A stretch of DNA of 64,000 nt from Polytrichum commune (taxonomy: Eukaryota > Streptophyta > Polytrichopsida > Polytrichales > Polytrichaceae), in NCBI GenBank assembly GCA_950295325.1, contig OX485808.1, positions 2,236,501 through 2,300,500 of the forward strand, given 5' to 3'. Below the pieces are notes generated by a model. That model was not told the DNA's origin, did not search any database, and saw nothing but the letters and a program-made list of their open reading frames with translations. Below are positions 1 to 10,625 of this stretch, one piece after another; the first letter of the stretch is position 1, and every line of letters starts with the position of its first letter. A program made the translations under genes and the position numbers.

Positions 1-332
1 AGCCTTAGTATCCTCTACTTAACTTAGCACACGTAACTAGTATCCCAGTAAGTGTGCTCTAAGTTACCTCACCAAGCCCTTGTGCGAATGGTAAAAAAGA
101 GCCTCTTTTAGGGTTTACGGGTTTATATTGGAGATCTTACTCAAGGTAAGTTATGTACAACCTAATTTTACCACATGTTAGGGATGTGTTCTACATCCTT
201 AACCCTAGTCACCTTGTACCATTCATCTATACTTATGAAAACTTAGTCCATATAGTAACTATATTTTTCATCCATGTGTACATGATAGGTATAAAGTAAA
301 GGAATACAAGCTTAAACTGAACATATGGCTTT

Positions 333-374
<42 letters not shown>

Positions 375-877
375 TGTCTACTGTCCATTTGAACCCAAAT
401 CTTCAATGCATAACTAGGTTCAACTAATTTGAGAAATACACTTAAACGTTGGGTATTGTGCTTGGAGAGGTCCATAGTTGGCCTTTTGGATGCTTAGGAG
501 GTTAACTCAAAGTGTTTACAAAGCCCTATACGGGCCTCTTCATGCACAAAAATGCCACACGTGTAACAGAGTTACACACATTCATGTTTAGTCAATCATG
601 TCTGAAAGTTAATATCTTTGTTAAGTGCATTTTTCCAAACCAGCTAGAGACCTTAATGTTGTCACTAGAATTTGGATTAAAATACACATATTGGGTGTCC
701 TTGGATGCAAATACACATTCAATATTGTGATTACTACTGTCACATGTGAGTGTATTTCTATTTTTTTCCCTTGCCATAAGATAATGTACATAATAATGCA
801 CAAAACCCAAAAATATGAAGAAAGCATGTTCTTAAGACTTGGCAAGGCTCATAGAAAATGTATGTTTGGCCATATAC
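1..877. other. Intergenic DNA without a recognisable gene
   Basis: AT-rich sequence with only short open frames that show no family resemblance. The one structured feature is a pure AG dinucleotide microsatellite at about 338-372. The frame of about 80 residues crossing it on the minus strand encodes a Ser-Leu run that comes from the repeat. Confidence 0.6.
338..372. repeat. (AG)n microsatellite
   Basis: About 17 uninterrupted AG dinucleotides, seen directly. It is likely polymorphic in length. Confidence 0.95.
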
Positions 878-2103
878 GGGGCGGTTTACACCATAGACCA
901 TGAACTCGTCCCACGGAAGATGCCTTATTCTGCGGTACGAGTTCATGGTCTACATTTCATGGTCCGAGTTCTTGAAAATTTGATTTACAAAGCCGTTGGG
1001 CCCCTCACTAGGTGTAAACCGAATGTGGACCAAGAGGAATGACCATGCGGCAAGAAGTGGATGTGCTGATTTTTTTAATATGAGCCCAAAAAGGGCAGTT
1101 TTGGAAAAAAAATGAAGTTTGACCATTTTGTTGACTTCAATTTGCCTTCACTTGCCTACACATGCCTTCACTTATCTTGTCACTTAGTTTTTTCTTCTTT
1201 TCGCCTTAAAGTTTGATCACTCTCTTGTCATCTCTTGGGCTTCAATTGTCTTCACTTCTTGTTAAATGTGTCGAAGATGTGGCTTGCAAATCCTCTCACA
1301 ACAATTTTTACAAAAATAAATGAGCGATTCAATTTGTACATGTTCAATGTAATTTACATGTGACATGTACCTTGTGTTGTCACTACACTAAATAGGATAT
1401 TTAGTGTTTGATTATATCTAATGTTGTTAACACCCAACCTTGCTCAACACTAAATTTAAATTCTTTGATAATTAATGTTAGAAGATTTCCCATTGCGCTT
1501 CTTTTGACCACCCTGATCTACAGTCACTAAACGACTACGTATTTTTCTTTTTTGTTTTGCAACTATATTTTTTTACACATTTTGGGGCGTGTAATATACC
1601 GTTGGAAAGGTATTTTCAAGACCTTTCCAACGGTATATTACACGCCCCCACATTCCAGACATTGCAGCTGGTAGACCAGAAAAACAATCTGCACTTGAAT
1701 TTCTTGAGTTCTAGATGTCCCGCGTTGTTTGATGAAACACGCGTAAGCCGGTTTAAGGGGTAGGGCAAGGTAGTGCTGGTATGTCTCATGGACTATAATA
1801 TAATTAAGGCACATATAAGGTAGATTCATTAAAACATTCTTGAAATGGCATTTCTTTGACATGGGCCCTTGCCTTTTCCTACCAGACCAACTCTCTTGCC
1901 TCTCTCACCGCAAAACCCGTTGGACCATGTCAGTGCATTTACTAGGCCTTAAAAAATTATATTATGGAGACCTCAACCTCCAAAGTCCCTCTGCCATTTT
2001 TTCCTTAGTGTAAACCGAAGTTGTCCTGGGACAACTTCAAGAGCCAATCAGCTACCTTGCAGAGCCCTGGTCCAACTTCATGGTCCATAGTGTAAACCGC
2101 CCC
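878..2103. mobile_element. MITE-like element with terminal inverted repeats (about 1.2 kb)
   Basis: The left end reads GGGGCGGTTTACACCATAGA and the right end is its inverted counterpart with few mismatches. The match extends through GACCATGAA, at least 27 bp. The flanks are TAC on the left and TTA on the right, an imperfect 3-bp target duplication of the kind PIF/Harbinger elements make. No transposase frame is present, so it would be non-autonomous. Related subterminal motifs (GTGTAAACCGAA-like) recur inside near 1010 and 2010. It also contains a separate perfect hairpin at 1584-1648. Confidence 0.6.
1584..1648. repeat. Perfect 28-bp inverted repeat with 9-base loop
   Basis: The arms 1584-1611 and 1621-1648 are exact reverse complements (left arm begins GGGGCGTGTAATATACCGTT), separated by 9 bases. 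The arms begin with GGGGCG, like the ends of the surrounding 878-2103 element, so this may be a collapsed nested foldback copy. If transcribed it would form a 28-bp hairpin. Confidence 0.9.
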
Positions 2104-3871
2104 TTAGATTCATAACTATACATACAAGGTTGAACATGTAATAAGCATAGCATGTTGTAATTGAAAGATAGAACATAATGTAATATGTGATAATGCTTTG
2201 GTGATTTCATGCCTTAATGACGTACTCATTGTGTTAACGACGTGTATTCAAATCGTTGTGGATGAAAATCATCATATCAATGATATTTAACCAGTGAAAA
2301 GAGGTAAACTAGTTTGGGTTTTGGAGCATTGTTTGTTATTTTGTGTTTATTTTCTAGTTGTTCTCTTTTATTTGATGGACACTTTCAATTTTTTATTGAT
2401 AGACTCAACCTCCTTGGTTAATCTAGAATACATTTATTGGTAGATTGTTTCCACTATACTAGGTGTTGCAAATCTATCATGTTTGCACCATACCAAACCA
2501 TACTAATTTCAGTTCAAGAAATATTAAGGATTCCTTCAAGTACCATGATTTGCGGAGTGAGTTATTCATAAATGAATTGTACCAAAAACCAACATCATGC
2601 ATTTAGAAACTTCAAAATTCATACACGTGGTAGAGGGTGTAGTTTTAGGTTCAATGTTGATTTTGGATATGTCTTCATTTGAAAAGCCCATGGACTGGAA
2701 AAACAAAATATGAAGTCGTCTTGCACATTTTGAGCCTACCCCCTGCCTTCCCCTAAATACCAATCCTCACCCTCATCCTCACCTCAATGGAGGTGATGAT
2801 CCCAACCCTATTGTGTTGTGTTGTATTGTCCCAATCCTACCATGATCACTTCCAACTCCACGATCAATTTTGACTGTGGTCGATTGGATTGGGATTTGTC
2901 TCATTCATTTAACAATCACAAAAATTGTCATTTCAAGTTTAAAAAAGCAATATAAGAGGTCAAAGTGAAGATCCTTGTGTTCTTTAAATGAACACAAACC
3001 CTGACATTTCTAACTCTGTTAACTCGTTAAGTTTGTAATGAGACCTAGATTATTAGATGCGCATACTAGTCCAATCTCATCATAACATGTCCAATCTTTT
3101 CATGGTCCATTCTTAACTACAAAGCCTTGCCATAATATACCACTCAACAATTGTTGTTCAATGAAGGAGAGTGGCCACATCAAAGCCACATATTGAAAAT
3201 GAAAACTCAAGGTTTCCGGCCCCCGGTTTGGACGACCACAATTGCCCACCTCAACCAATCATTTTAAGTTCATGTCCTTAATGACGGGTACCCTCCCGAG
3301 TCCCGTCACCCAACTCCGTCATTGTCCACCCACTCATACAACTTGGGGCCATTGGGAGTTAGGTCATGGCCTTGAGTTGATATCATGCCATGGCTCCTCC
3401 TTGTACCCCGCGATGTCCTTTAGCCTTACTTGTTTGGTAAGAAAGTATATCAAGCCCTTCGGAATGGACGAGTGTACTTTGGGAAGTGGTAGAAGACCAA
3501 TGAATGAACTTTGTGTGTTTACATATATAAATAGTATAAAAGGAAATAGTATATATTAAAATTGCGTGCTGAAAAGAAACTGCCAACGTCTTCGAAATGT
3601 GTTAACTTTTATGGATGCAATAGTCAGCATAAATGGGGGGAACCTATATGGTCATTTAATAACTCAAATAATCTCCACTTTGACAATGCATGAGATATCT
3701 ATACAACCCCCAAAAGCTATGTGTCCAAATGTAATTCCAACTACATAGCCCAACATTGGATCTCAAAATATAAGTGATGTTGTGGAAGTACGACTTTCAA
3801 TGCTTAACATCAAATTCACCTACCATAACCCAGAGAAAGAGAGATAGAGAGAGTGACAGATTCATGGAATA
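2104..3871. other. Intergenic DNA without a recognisable gene
   Basis: No frame resembles a known protein. Around 3590-3790 there is a fragment of the dispersed repeat described at 26935-27310, sharing the stretch about a gene-poor G-run, 'tatatggtcatttaat' and 'ctttgacaatg'. Confidence 0.55.
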
Positions 3872-4328
3872 CCGTAGCTCTCTAGCAGCTTGGGCACATT
3901 TCTGCCTAATAATTAATCAAAGTGCGAAAGTAAGTTAGGCAACCCAAAAAATAATATTCTAAAATTGGGTAGATTAAAAAAGAAATTTAAAATAAGTTAG
4001 ACATTCATCCAAGTCATTTATGTAATTCATGGATGGTTTTCCTCATTTCATATGTGGCGGCTACAATTAACCTAAACACTTTTCTTAACCAACATTCCGT
4101 ACCCTAAAGTTTGTCTGTTACTTGTATGTCACCTGTTGAAGTTATTTGATGCTACTTTGTTGGATTCCAGTGAATGTCACTTGTATTATTGTGATTTTAG
4201 GCACTCTTTGATTTTTTATTTTTGATTTTTTAGTAATTTTTTTGGGACACTCAATGAAATGAATTTTCCAAAAATTTAGGCACCTTCAAAATTAATTATT
4301 TTCAGCCCAAGCTCCTAGAGAGCTACGG
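3872..4328. mobile_element. TA-flanked MITE, 457 bp
   Basis: The left end CCGTAGCTCTCTAGCAGCTT matches the inverted right end with one mismatch over about 24 bases. TA dinucleotides flank both ends (3870-3871 and 4329-4330), which fits a Tc1/mariner-type (Stowaway-like) target duplication. There is no coding capacity. Family assignment rests on the target duplication and end structure only. Confidence 0.7.
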
Positions 4329-4622
4329 TATATGAGTCATGGGACAAGCTGCACGAGTGCTTCGTAGCTAGAGTTATGTCCTTATGAATATATCATACTC
4401 ACAAATTGAGAGATTTGCCGCAACAATGAAAGAGTTCTCAGAACCATTACTATGTTGCAAGTAAGGGCAAGGAAGGAAGGGAAGGATCATTAAGGACCAG
4501 AAATGGGCAACACATGTAAGTGAAATACACCATGATTTGCAACAACACTCTGTCCAGGGCCTACAAAACTTTGAAGGAGTTGGACTAACTGTGGTGAAAT
4601 CTTGGGCCATGTGAGTTACTTA

Positions 4623-5113
4623 GGGCCACTTCACACACGAGACGGAGAGCCCGTGACCATTACACATTGGTGGAAAAGGCGGGGCCGGTCCCAAGTTCGC
4701 TACTTCACACTACGCTTGGGGGACCAACGGAGTATGCGAATGCAAGATGGATGTAAAGTCTGCATGGATTCCTACATGACATCGAATGGATCATGTTTCA
4801 TGGTCACTTGGACGATTTTCAAAAACCACCTCTCGGAGGCAGGCCTAACTCAGAACCAGGAGACCATGGCACTCCGATCGCTCACAACCGTTGATGTATT
4901 CTATCTTATCATGCGTGAGGACCCGCATGAACAAAAATTCACTGAAATGGCATTTGGTTGAGGGCCCGGTCACATGTGACCTCACATTACACTTGAGGGT
5001 CCGTGACCACACTACATGATTTTGGAGGTGTGTTGGGACGGCCTTTTGGACACTTTCTTTTGGGCTCTCACACTTTCATGGTCACGGCTCTTGGCTCGTG
5101 TGTGAAGTGGCCC
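4623..5113 (+). mobile_element. PIF/Harbinger (Tourist-like) MITE, copy 1
   Basis: The ends are GGGCCACTTCACACACGAG and its inverted copy, flanked on both sides by TTA (4620-4622 and 5114-5116). TTA is the typical PIF/Harbinger 3-bp target duplication. The element is 491 bp without a transposase. A second copy in the opposite orientation lies at 5410-5910, about 300 bp away. Open frames inside both copies are shadows of repeat sequence. Confidence 0.8.
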
Positions 5114-5409
5114 TTAGACGATCAAAGTGAAGCTCAAATAGAAAGAGCAAAGACAAGCATAAAAAAACTGACCTATGTTGTTGCATCATCCTAGTAGAGT
5201 GTGGAAGACTCAAGAGTCGGCCTCTCCCGAATTCCCTTCAAATTGGAACAACCCTGGCTTCACAATTCACTGCATCATTATCCACTTCATCTCATGCCTC
5301 ACTTTGCCACAAAACTCCCAAAACCCTCAAGCAAGAGCCTCAAAACCTCGACCAATCCAGGCCCAATACCTTACCTCCATGCACCTTGCTCCGCACCCGA
5401 TCCACCTAA

Positions 5410-5910
5410 GGGCCACTTCACACACGAGCCAAGGGCCGTGACCATGAAAATGTGAGAGCCCAAAAGAAAGTGCCCAAAAGGCCGTCCCAACACACCTCCA
5501 AAATCATGTAGTGTGGTCACGGATCCTCAAGTGTAGTGTGAAGTCATATGTGACCGGGCCCTCAACCGAATGCTATTTCAATGCATTTCTATTCATGCGG
5601 GTCCTCACACATGATAAGATAGAATAAACCAACGGTGGTGAGTGTTCAGAGTGCCATGGTCTCCCGGTTTTTGTGTTGGGCCTGCCTCCAAGAGATGGTT
5701 TTTGAAAATAGTCCAAGTGACCATGAAACATGATCCATACGATGCCATGTAGGAATCCATGTAGCCTTTACATCCATCTTGCATTCGCATACTCCGTTGG
5801 TCCCTCAAGTTTAGTGTGAAGCGAACTTGGACCGGCCCTGCCTTTTCCACCAATGAGAGTGCTTGGAGTGTAATGGTCACGAGCTCTCAGTCTTGTGTGT
5901 GAAGTGACCC
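5410..5910 (-). mobile_element. PIF/Harbinger (Tourist-like) MITE, copy 2, inverted
   Basis: About 500 bp, reading as the reverse complement of the 4623-5113 copy with scattered substitutions. The left flank is TAA; the right flank is TAC, so the target duplication has decayed or mutated on that side. More diverged relatives sharing internal motifs (CCATGAAACA...GCCATGTAG) appear at about 18150-18640 and 13900-14160. Confidence 0.78.
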
Positions 5911-6006
5911 TACGTTATGAACGGACATGGTAATGTGGCAGACCCGCCTAGGATTAGGCTGCTAGCCTGTCACACAAACGCATCACCATGTGCAAAATAA
6001 GATTAA

Positions 6007-7618
6007 GGTAGAGGGTGCTTAAACCGACACTTTAAGCCATTGCACATACATATGGCTATGTGGTTGATATTAAAATGAAACCAACTTTATATTAACCTTT
6101 GGGCTAAACATAGGTATAAAGAAAGAAAGAAAAGAAGTCTCCTTTGAATATTTGATGAATATTCAAAGTCAAAACCACTAGGTTCCTTTACCGATCTCGA
6201 GGTCGTGTGTATGATGACCTTGCATAAGATGAGGACCCCCATTGTCATTACCTGGAACCAACACATCATAGTTGGGTACTAGACCCAAGCTAGATCAAAG
6301 TCCAACATGGCTACCTTCAAGATCCCACTTGGTTCGGTTGTAGAACCATTCCCTTGCATCCTGGGTACCGACTCCCTTGGCTTTGTGGGCTTGAACCATT
6401 CCTCCCCATGAATAGAATGATTAGAATAGGCATAGACAAGCCACCTTAAACCCACCTTGAACCAACCCAAGATAGGGTGGAGCCTTTTTACCTACCCTAT
6501 ATGGCGGTAGTGGAGGCCAGTATGCGGTGGCGTCACTAATGGCACCCAAACCCGTCACTCCATGGGCCCGAGCACTCCTTTTCCATGGGGATCAATTCAA
6601 GGTGGTGGAGTGTTGGTGATTTGGAGGCATTTACAGGTGTTGCTTTTGGGTCGGGGGGTGTTGGTTTGAGCACCCTCTACCTGAAGGGTTGGTTTAGAGT
6701 ACGGCGGTGAAGAAGTGCACCATGCAAGAATCTTAGGGGAATGGAGCAATATGATTGGCTGTGAAATGAGTTCTTCACCGATCTGGGTTTACACTATGGC
6801 TAAGATTTCTTTGGTGGAGAAACTTGAAGCATGGATGAGAAAAGGACATGGATGTCAACATGGCAATGCGTTTTGCTAGGGGAGTTCTCCGGAGGTGAAG
6901 TTGCTTGGGCAACCTCAAATCCTTAGGCAATAAACTTGGCCTCCAGAGAACTCTAACTCAAGGCATTATTTATTATTTTTTCTATATGTTTGTCATACCC
7001 CCAGGGAAGTGGACTCTTCAGTCAAAACCTAAATGACATGTGTGAGTTGCATTGAAATTAAACCCCTTATATACGATAAGTTTATTGAATAATCCAATGT
7101 ATATGTACTAATGGCAGGTTAGGAAATGGACTCATGTATTTATACTCAGATTTTCAATGTAATATAATAAAGGCCTCCACAACATATACAAAATTTTAAT
7201 CTTCAATTAATTTATAATTTATAAGATCCATTTCATTGTCCAATAAGAAAGCCATTGAACATCTTTTAATTATTAGCATGTAACCCAACAATTGCATCAA
7301 GCAAACAAAGACAAGAGCACAACAACTTAGCTATAATACATAGAGAAAAACTAAAGGGAGTCCATGAGAAAAACCTTAAACCCTAAACCCTAAACTGAAG
7401 GGGCTGAAATTTCATGCAATCGTCCTCAAGGAGAATTGGCCCGGCCTCTAGGTGTAAAGCGGCCCTTAGCCTTTCAACCCTCACCCCCCTCAACTTACAC
7501 TTGGCAAGCCATGAAAGGAATTTAAGGTAAGAAGCGGTTTAAGGCTTCATGAGGCTAGATTAGGAAGCACACATAGGTGGTGGTTTAAGGGTGGGTAATG
7601 GGATGAGCACCCTCTACC
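6007..7618. mobile_element. Element(s) with GGTAGAGGGTGCT termini
   Basis: The left end at 6007 reads GGTAGAGGGTGCTTAAACC. Inverted partners occur at about 6661-6681 and again at 7600-7618. Flanks are TAA (6004-6006) and, for the distal end, TTA (7619-7621), which fits a Harbinger-type target. The inner partner matches the left end over more bases, so the structure may be a 675-bp element plus a second broken copy. No intact coding frame is present. Confidence 0.5.
7372..7395. repeat. Short interstitial plant telomere-like repeat
   Basis: About three units of CCCTAAA, the Arabidopsis-type telomere repeat. It is too short to be a chromosome end. A similar short tract is at 23081-23098. Confidence 0.7.
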
Positions 7619-7689
7619 TTAGAGATACACTAGAGCTATGGGTGTTATTTAGTTTTGCTCATAAGGCCTACCACGTGGGTGGGTCGATC

Positions 7690-8052
7690 ATCAAATCGTA
7701 GACAAAATTTGAACAACTCAACAGAGAAGTTTGCACAAGATCCTTCAGTTGTGCTACAAATTCATGATGTGAGGTGGTTATCAAGGGGACAAGTGATGAA
7801 GCGACTAGGACTATGCAACCACAACTTGTAAATGGTTCACCCATTGGCAAAGCTTACACAAACTTTGGTAGTGAGTGTTAGTAATTCCTTCTAGTACAAC
7901 AATGTGTGAGAGAGGTTTCTTCAAGAAAAACTTGATTGAGAGCCATCTATGAGATAGTTTGGCATTGGAAACAATTAATGAATTCATTCATATTTCATTG
8001 GAGAATATTCCTATTGGTAAAATTGATTGGGATAAGGTCGTATTGTTATGAA
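7690..8052 (+). pseudogene. Decayed hAT-family transposase (C-terminal part)
   Basis: Translating across several stops and shifts gives pieces typical of plant and animal hAT transposases of the zinc-finger-862 type. One is HDVRWLSRGQVMKRL near 7765. Another is ERGFFKKNLIESHL at about 7905, followed by LALETINEFIHISLENIP, matching the C-terminal dimerisation region. In-frame stops interrupt it (for example after ESHL), there is no N-terminal BED or catalytic portion, and I found no terminal repeats. It is a relic and cannot make a working protein. Confidence 0.6.
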
Positions 8053-8831
8053 GTAATACGAGGAATCAACACTATTAAATGATATGGCAATATGGTGTAC
8101 ATATAAGTCTCTAAATTTCAAACCAATATGTTTTACCTTTTGGACCGTTATTTAAATATCATCAAAAACTTGTACAAATGTGTTTTTGTTACAAACAACT
8201 TATAATTATGTGCTTATTTTTTGCCAGGAGCTGCATGGTTAAGTGAATGTCTACCAATTTGGTTATTGAAGTTTTGTTGTTGGTTGAGTACATCACAAAG
8301 ATGAAATAATGGAATTTTCAAATTTGAAGTTTTTTTTGTTTTTGAGCTCGTCCCGAAACCTAAACACTAGCGTGTGCAAAATCACCACTGGGTCACACTC
8401 ATCATATATAAAAGTGGAAGACTTTTGAAAAAGTTTCATTGAGGAGTGATTTTATGAACAAGTATAGGATTGAAACGTGAGGAAATGTAAGCTTAATCTA
8501 CACTAAATCCATTGGCAACTTGCATAAGTGCTCATCTTGGCCAGTTTTAGATGCACAAGGCGACCTCATCTCTACATTTATTGGGTGGGGTAATGTAGAT
8601 GGTGCTAAAACTAACATCTTCAAATCTTGTACAATAAGAGTAAGCCCAATCATTCATGGATCTGCATCTGCATCCAAGAAACAAAAGAGTTATCTTTGTC
8701 CAGGATGCGAATGCACACCTAGGAAAAACTGCCACTCATCCTGCATTACAATCAAATTAATTGAGTTTGAAAAATAATGATTGAGGTTTAGGAGTTCAAG
8801 AAAATTTCCCATCGCAGATGAACAAGTTATC

Positions 8832-9139
8832 CATCACAGATGAACCGGTTGTGTTTGAGAAAGAACCGGTTGAGGTTTAGGGGTTTAGGAAAACCATCCA
8901 TCACTTTTTAAGGGAATTCATGGAATATGCCTCAAATTAATAAAGAAAACCCGAAAGATCACAACATGTAACTGGTTGGACTTGGAAACAGAAGGAGTTT
9001 TACCAATAATGTTCAAATATCTCCCCGGTAATTTTCCCGAAGTCTTGATCTTCAACCGGTTATTTCTCAAACTCAACTGGTTCATATGTAAAAGGTACAT
9101 TTCATGAACCCCTAAACCTCAACCGGTTCATCTGTGATG
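8832..9139. mobile_element. Foldback element with AACCGGTT-rich arms
   Basis: The arms CATCACAGATGAACCGGTT (8832-8850) and its exact reverse complement (9121-9139) bound about 300 bp. Further inverted similarity continues inward (GGTTTAGGGGTT / AACCCCTAAACC). Interior motifs such as ATCTCCCCGG and CTTGGAAACA recur at about 15120-15300 and, more diverged, at 63110-63310, so this is a dispersed family. Confidence 0.6.
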
Positions 9140-9264
9140 ATTAACCAAGTATCAATATTTTGACTAGTGATGCAATTTTGACCAGTTAAATGAGTTTTTT
9201 ACTACATTTATTGATATTGTGTATTGATATAATGCATTCGCCTAGTACAAGGTTGACTTGCCTA

Positions 9265-9660
9265 ATTTGGTTTTGATACTTATCTTTATGGGACACCTAT
9301 GTTTGAGTGGTATGTGGTTAGGTGTGGCTCCAAGAATGGACACCAAAAAGACATTTGTTCAAAACATATTGGACACATATTCAGTTTTTGAGAATAATTC
9401 TCAACCCAATAGTCAACATAATTGCGAGGGGGGGGACCTAAATGACCACTTAATGAGTATGAGAATCTTCACTTTGATAATGAACAAGATATTCATACGA
9501 GCTTCGAAATCATGAGGATAGTGGCAACAATCTCAATTTGGATTTGCTAACCATCTCATACTAATTGCTTGTTTCATATCCTAGGAAAAGTGGATTAGCT
9601 GGAAAAAGCAACCATGGAAGACCCATCTTAACTTATATCAATCCAACATTGGTTCTAACA
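9265..9660 (+). repeat. Copy of dispersed repeat family A
   Basis: Shares the ordered landmarks of the copies at 23880-24260, 25345-25570, 26935-27310 and 31735-32010. These are 'tttgagtggtatgtgg', 'ggacaccaaaaagaca', a poly-G tract, 'cgagaatcttcactt'-like and 'catacgagcttc'-like segments. The 85-codon open frame inside is a by-product. Confidence 0.65.
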
Positions 9661-10039
9661 TATCATTTTAGTTAGACCCAATGAACCTTTGAACGTGTCT
9701 CTTATTCCTCCTTAAAATTAGGTGAATTATCCATAAAGAGGGATGAAACTGCGGGTTTGATCCACCTTTGAGAAAACTTTCTAATAAGAGCACGTTAGCT
9801 CGTCGTATATCTGAGCCTATTTTGAAAGTTGGGTGAAATATTTGGGACATTATGTTATCACCTCTCAAGCTTTGAGAGGATTTTAGGATCTAAAATAATG
9901 TAAGTGCATGGGACCTACTGTCCTAAATCTCAAATCACCCTATGCAAGGCTAGCTTGAGTCCACCCATCCTAATAGGACAAGCTAGAAAGCCGGTTTTTA
10001 ATAGCTTGACACCATGCTTTGTGTGTGGTGATTGAAGTA

Positions 10040-10625
10040 TTAAGAAACGTGGACAACTTTGTGTTGATTCTCATAAACTCGGGGCTTGGGACTAAACCCA
10101 TAATTTCATTTCCTTTACAAATAACTCCAATGTCGATGCTCTCAATTCAGTTTTTGTTACTTTGTTTTTGCTCAGTTTTCTTGATGGTGAGAATAGACGA
10201 AGAGAGCGCAAGAAAACTTGTGTGACTTTGTGTTAATTCTCATAAACTCGGGGTTTGGGACTAAACCCATGATTTCATTTCCTTTACAAATAATTCCGAT
10301 GTCGATGCTCTCGATTAAATTTTTGTTACTTTGTTTTTGCTCAGTATTCTTGATGGTGAGAAAAGGCAAAGAGAGTGCAAGAAAACTTGGGTGACTTTGT
10401 CTTAATTCTCATAAACTCGGGGTTTGGGACTAAACCCATGATTTCATTTCCTTTACAAATAACTCCAATGTCGATGCTCTCGATTCAGTTTTTGTTACTT
10501 TGTTTTTGCTCAGTTTTCTTGATGGTGAGAATAGACAAAGAGAGCGCAAGAAAACTTGGGTGGCTTTGTGTTAATTCTCATAAACTCGGGGTTTGGGACT
10601 AAACCCATGGTTTCATCCGCCTCAC
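10040..10625. repeat. 169-bp tandem repeat, about 3.5 copies
   Basis: The motif CTTTGTGTTAATTCTCATAA (with minor variants) recurs at steps of 169 bases, with registers at 10057, 10226, 10395 and 10564. Copies differ at a few positions. Because 169 is not a multiple of three, the near-identical peptides it yields in different frames do not indicate a protein. Confidence 0.9.

Noticed and set aside
10019-10602. Open frames of 65-75 codons with near-identical peptides
   Set aside because: They come from the 169-bp tandem repeat, whose period is not a multiple of three.
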